From JAXDBV01 sp034678415 (GTDB lineage: Bacteria > Bacteroidota > Bacteroidia > Bacteroidales > VadinHA17), in contig JAXDBV010000030.1 in assembly GCA_034678415.1 (NCBI GenBank), positions 1-7,791 on the forward strand: a DNA stretch of 7,791 nucleotides, given 5' to 3'. Each line of letters opens with the position of its first letter. Within the stretch, counting starts at the first letter, position 1. The notes beneath the pieces are model-generated. The model worked only from the letters and a program-made list of their open reading frames with translations, did no database searches and was not told the DNA's origin. Of this stretch, positions 6,337 through 7,791 are shown one piece after another. Position numbers and translations under genes: made by a program.

Positions 6337-6368
6337 GGAACAGGGGACCGAAGTGATGGCGCTGTTCC
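6337..6368. repeat. Perfect 7-bp inverted repeat GGAACAG / CTGTTCC
   Basis: The arms are at 6337-6343 and 6362-6368 with an 18-base spacer, in the 223-base gap between the regulator and the DUF2905 gene. No T tract follows. It could be a weak stem in the regulator's 3' end or an operator for the small membrane protein; neither is demonstrated. Confidence 0.35.
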
Positions 6369-6476
6369 AGATCAGAATCAGCCGAAACCGGGAATATGAC
6401 GGAGCGGTAGACACACAATCCTGCCTGCATGGGCGGATAGGTTGACGGATTAAAACAAAAATGGCTTATATACTGG

Positions 6477-6701
6477 ATGCAGCAGTTTGGAAAAATACTG
6501 GTTATAATTGGAACGCTTGCAATAGTTGCCGGTCTCATCCTGTGGCTTCTGCCCGGCAAGTTCGGATGGCTCGGGCATCTACCGGGTGATATCCGTATCA
6601 AACGGGAGAACTTCCAGTTCTTCTTTCCCATCACTACAATGATCCTGTTAAGTACCCTGCTGACACTTATCTTGTGGATCGTAAGGAAATTTTTAAAGTG
6701 A
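6477..6701 (+). CDS. DUF2905 small membrane protein
   Basis: The product is 74 residues, matching the short length of the DUF2905 family. It has two hydrophobic helices (about 5-24 and 49-69) joined by a loop with the family's conserved motif: a glycine-rich start, then HLPGDIRIKRENFQFFFP. The function is unknown and location is predicted to be the inner membrane. The ATG at 6477 is the first in-frame ATG after the nearest upstream stop (6438-6440) and gives the usual N-terminus; no good Shine-Dalgarno is visible. It stands alone, 223 bases after the response regulator and about 210 before the convergent permease gene, so no operon partner can be inferred. Confidence 0.88.
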   Translation: MQQFGKILVIIGTLAIVAGLILWLLPGKFGWLGHLPGDIRIKRENFQFFFPITTMILLSTLLTLILWIVRKFLK

Positions 6702-6755
6702 AGAATCCTGATCAGGTATTAATAAGCTTTAAAGGTTTCTTTCTCCCTGTTACGT

Positions 6756-6775
6756 GCCTGTTCCCAACAGGTTTA
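6756..6775 (+). terminator. Candidate terminator for the DUF2905 gene
   Basis: CCTGT (6757-6761) pairs with ACAGG (6767-6771) around a TCCCA loop. A flanking G-T pair can extend the stem, and TTT then an A-rich run follow. It starts about 55 bases after the stop codon. Confidence 0.4.
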
Positions 6776-6800
6776 AAAACTATATACTGGGGTTGTCAGT

Positions 6801-6826
6801 CGCCAGACATTACTGGTGGCGTTTTA
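6801..6826 (+). terminator. Second + strand hairpin with short T run
   Basis: CGCCA (6801-6805) pairs with TGGCG (6817-6821), followed at once by TTTT and A. It has a GC-rich 5-bp stem, possibly longer with a bulge using AG/CT. It lies about 100 bases after the DUF2905 stop and is the more canonical intrinsic terminator of the two + strand candidates here. Confidence 0.45.
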
Positions 6827-6882
6827 TCAACGATGATCATCAACCTGGGGAGGGGTGAGGGGGTAAAGAATATATGAAGCGA

Positions 6883-6911
6883 AACGGGGATCAACACCGC
6901 ATTTCCCCGTT
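6883..6911 (-). terminator. Terminator hairpin overlapping the permease stop codon
   Basis: AACGGGGA (6883-6890) and TCCCCGTT (6904-6911) form a perfect 8-bp stem with a 13-base loop. The stem overlaps two bases of the - strand stop codon at 6910-6912. Read on the - strand, the stem is followed by a modest T-containing tail. It would end the permease transcript. Confidence 0.55.
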
Positions 6912-7791
6912 ACTCATATCTCAGCGCTTCGGCCGGGCTTGTACGGCCTGATTTCCAAGCCTGGTGGCTCACGGTGATCAGTGTGATGATTATGGCGAGG
7001 GCTGCGGCGAACAGGAAAAGCCACCAATACAAATGGACGCGGTAGGCAAAGTCCTGCAGCCATTTGTTCATAATGAACCAGCCCAGCGGTACCCCTAGGA
7101 TGATGGCGAACATGACCAGCACAACGGTGTCCCTGGCAAGGATGGTAATGATGTGATGTGAGCCGGCGCCCATGGCTTTACGTATGCCAAACTCCCTGGT
7201 ACGTTGTTCGGCCATGAACGACGACAATGCGAACAGCCCCAGGCATGCCACAAGGATTGCCACGACAGAGAAGTATTTCAGCAGGTTGCCCAGCCGTGTT
7301 TCTGTCCTGTACGTGTTATCCAGCTGCTCATCAAGGAACACATAATCGAAGGGGTAAGTAGGCAGAACCGTCTGCCATATCTTTTCAAGCTCCCGGGTGA
7401 TCTTTGACACGTCTCCCGGTACGATTCGTACAAGGATGTACTGCAGCCATTCGCTGGGGGCTATTATCATGGCCAGCGGTTCAATCTCCTCACTCACCGG
7501 CTGGTAATGGAAGTTTTTCATGACACCCACGATGACACCGCTCACACCCATGAACCTGAAAGGAGATCCAACTACCTGATCAACATTCATGATGCGGGCC
7601 GTCTCCTCGTTAATAAGGAAGTTTCCGATGGTATCCACAGCCCTGTCGGCCGGGTATTCTTCCGAGAAGTCTCTTCCCTCCACGATATTTATCTTCATGG
7701 TATTTACAAAACCGAAATCAACTGCGGCGGTGGTGATGAGCAGGCTCATGTCAGGATCTTTTCCGGGCCACCATGCGGAGCTGGAATTGCT
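6910..7791 (-). CDS. ABC transporter permease, MacB/FtsX-like, N-terminal part outside window
   Basis: Only the last 293 residues are visible; the frame is open to the right edge, and the ATG at 7747-7749 is internal. The visible part covers the end of a MacB-type periplasmic domain (KINIVEGRDF, LINEETARIM, GVSGVIVGVMKNFHYQPV). The C-terminal FtsX domain follows: three hydrophobic segments at about 158-178, 207-227 and 241-262 (counted from the internal methionine), the conserved RTREFGIRKAMGAG loop, DFAYRVHLYWW, and the closing motif SPAEALRYE. Bacteroidota permeases of this type are usually about 800 residues with two FtsX units, so roughly the C-terminal third is seen. Such proteins work with an ATPase (MacB/LolD-like) in envelope lipid, lipoprotein or antimicrobial export; the substrate is unknown. 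It converges with the DUF2905 gene. A hairpin covers its stop codon. Confidence 0.94.
   Translation of the reverse strand, partial: SNSSSAWWPGKDPDMSLLITTAAVDFGFVNTMKINIVEGRDFSEEYPADRAVDTIGNFLINEETARIMNVDQVVGSPFRFMGVSGVIVGVMKNFHYQPVSEEIEPLAMIIAPSEWLQYILVRIVPGDVSKITRELEKIWQTVLPTYPFDYVFLDEQLDNTYRTETRLGNLLKYFSVVAILVACLGLFALSSFMAEQRTREFGIRKAMGAGSHHIITILARDTVVLVMFAIILGVPLGWFIMNKWLQDFAYRVHLYWWLFLFAAALAIIITLITVSHQAWKSGRTSPAEALRYE

Noticed and set aside
6442..6474. TTGACG with a downstream TATATA, resembling an E. coli-type promoter
   Set aside because: The spacing is 19 bases or more, the element would leave almost no leader before ATG 6477, and Bacteroidota use a different promoter consensus.
6674..6877. 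67-residue + strand frame after DUF2905
   Set aside because: It overlaps the end of the DUF2905 gene in another frame and reads through two terminator-like hairpins.
1..7791. CRISPR array, insertion sequence, tRNA or defence system
   Set aside because: No evenly spaced repeats, transposase, terminal inverted repeats, cloverleaf sequence or known defence domain was visible.

Overview
The window reads as a chromosomal segment of a Bacteroidota bacterium, most likely Bacteroidales-like. The signs are LytTR-type signalling, MacB/FtsX-like permeases ending in an LRYE-type motif, paired secreted proteins of a Bacteroidota-like style, mostly weak or absent Shine-Dalgarno sequences, and roughly balanced GC by eye. 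This assignment is an inference; no marker gene is present. I see no mobile element, CRISPR array, tRNA or rRNA.

Layout. (1) Positions 3-1124, + strand: a radical SAM enzyme of the AmmeMemoRadiSam family (AmrS-like), whose true start lies left of the window, possibly with a Tat-type leader. (2) Positions 1125-1682: about 560 bases without a convincing gene, holding a hairpin and an AT-rich putative promoter. (3) Positions 1683-3172: two tandem exported proteins of unknown function, 2 bases apart. They share a roughly 60-residue N-terminal domain but differ downstream: the first has four hydrophobic helices, the second a soluble DUF2846-like module. (4) Positions 3173-3739: a second gene-poor stretch of about 570 bases with small hairpins. 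(5) Positions 3740-6253: a tight three-gene operon of a LiaF-like membrane protein, a LytS/YehU-type histidine kinase and a LytTR response regulator. (6) Positions 6254-6476: a short spacer with degenerate 7-base repeats and a 7-bp inverted repeat. (7) Positions 6477-6701: a small two-helix DUF2905 membrane protein. (8) Positions 6702-6909: a convergent intergenic region with terminator-like hairpins. (9) Positions 6910-7791, - strand: the C-terminal part of a MacB/FtsX-like ABC permease running off the right edge.

How the genes may work together. The best-supported unit is the LiaF-like/kinase/regulator operon. By analogy with Bacillus LiaFSR it should sense envelope stress, but the kinase and regulator come from the LytS/LytTR families rather than the NarL-like pair used in Firmicutes. 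The kinase start lies 4 bases after the LiaF-like stop, and the kinase and regulator overlap by 4 bases, so they are probably co-translated. The DUF2905 protein and the permease are also envelope proteins, but nothing in the sequence ties them to this pathway. Most of the window is ordinary Bacteroidota gene content; the points worth a second look are the LiaF-LytS-LytTR arrangement and the tandem secreted pair.
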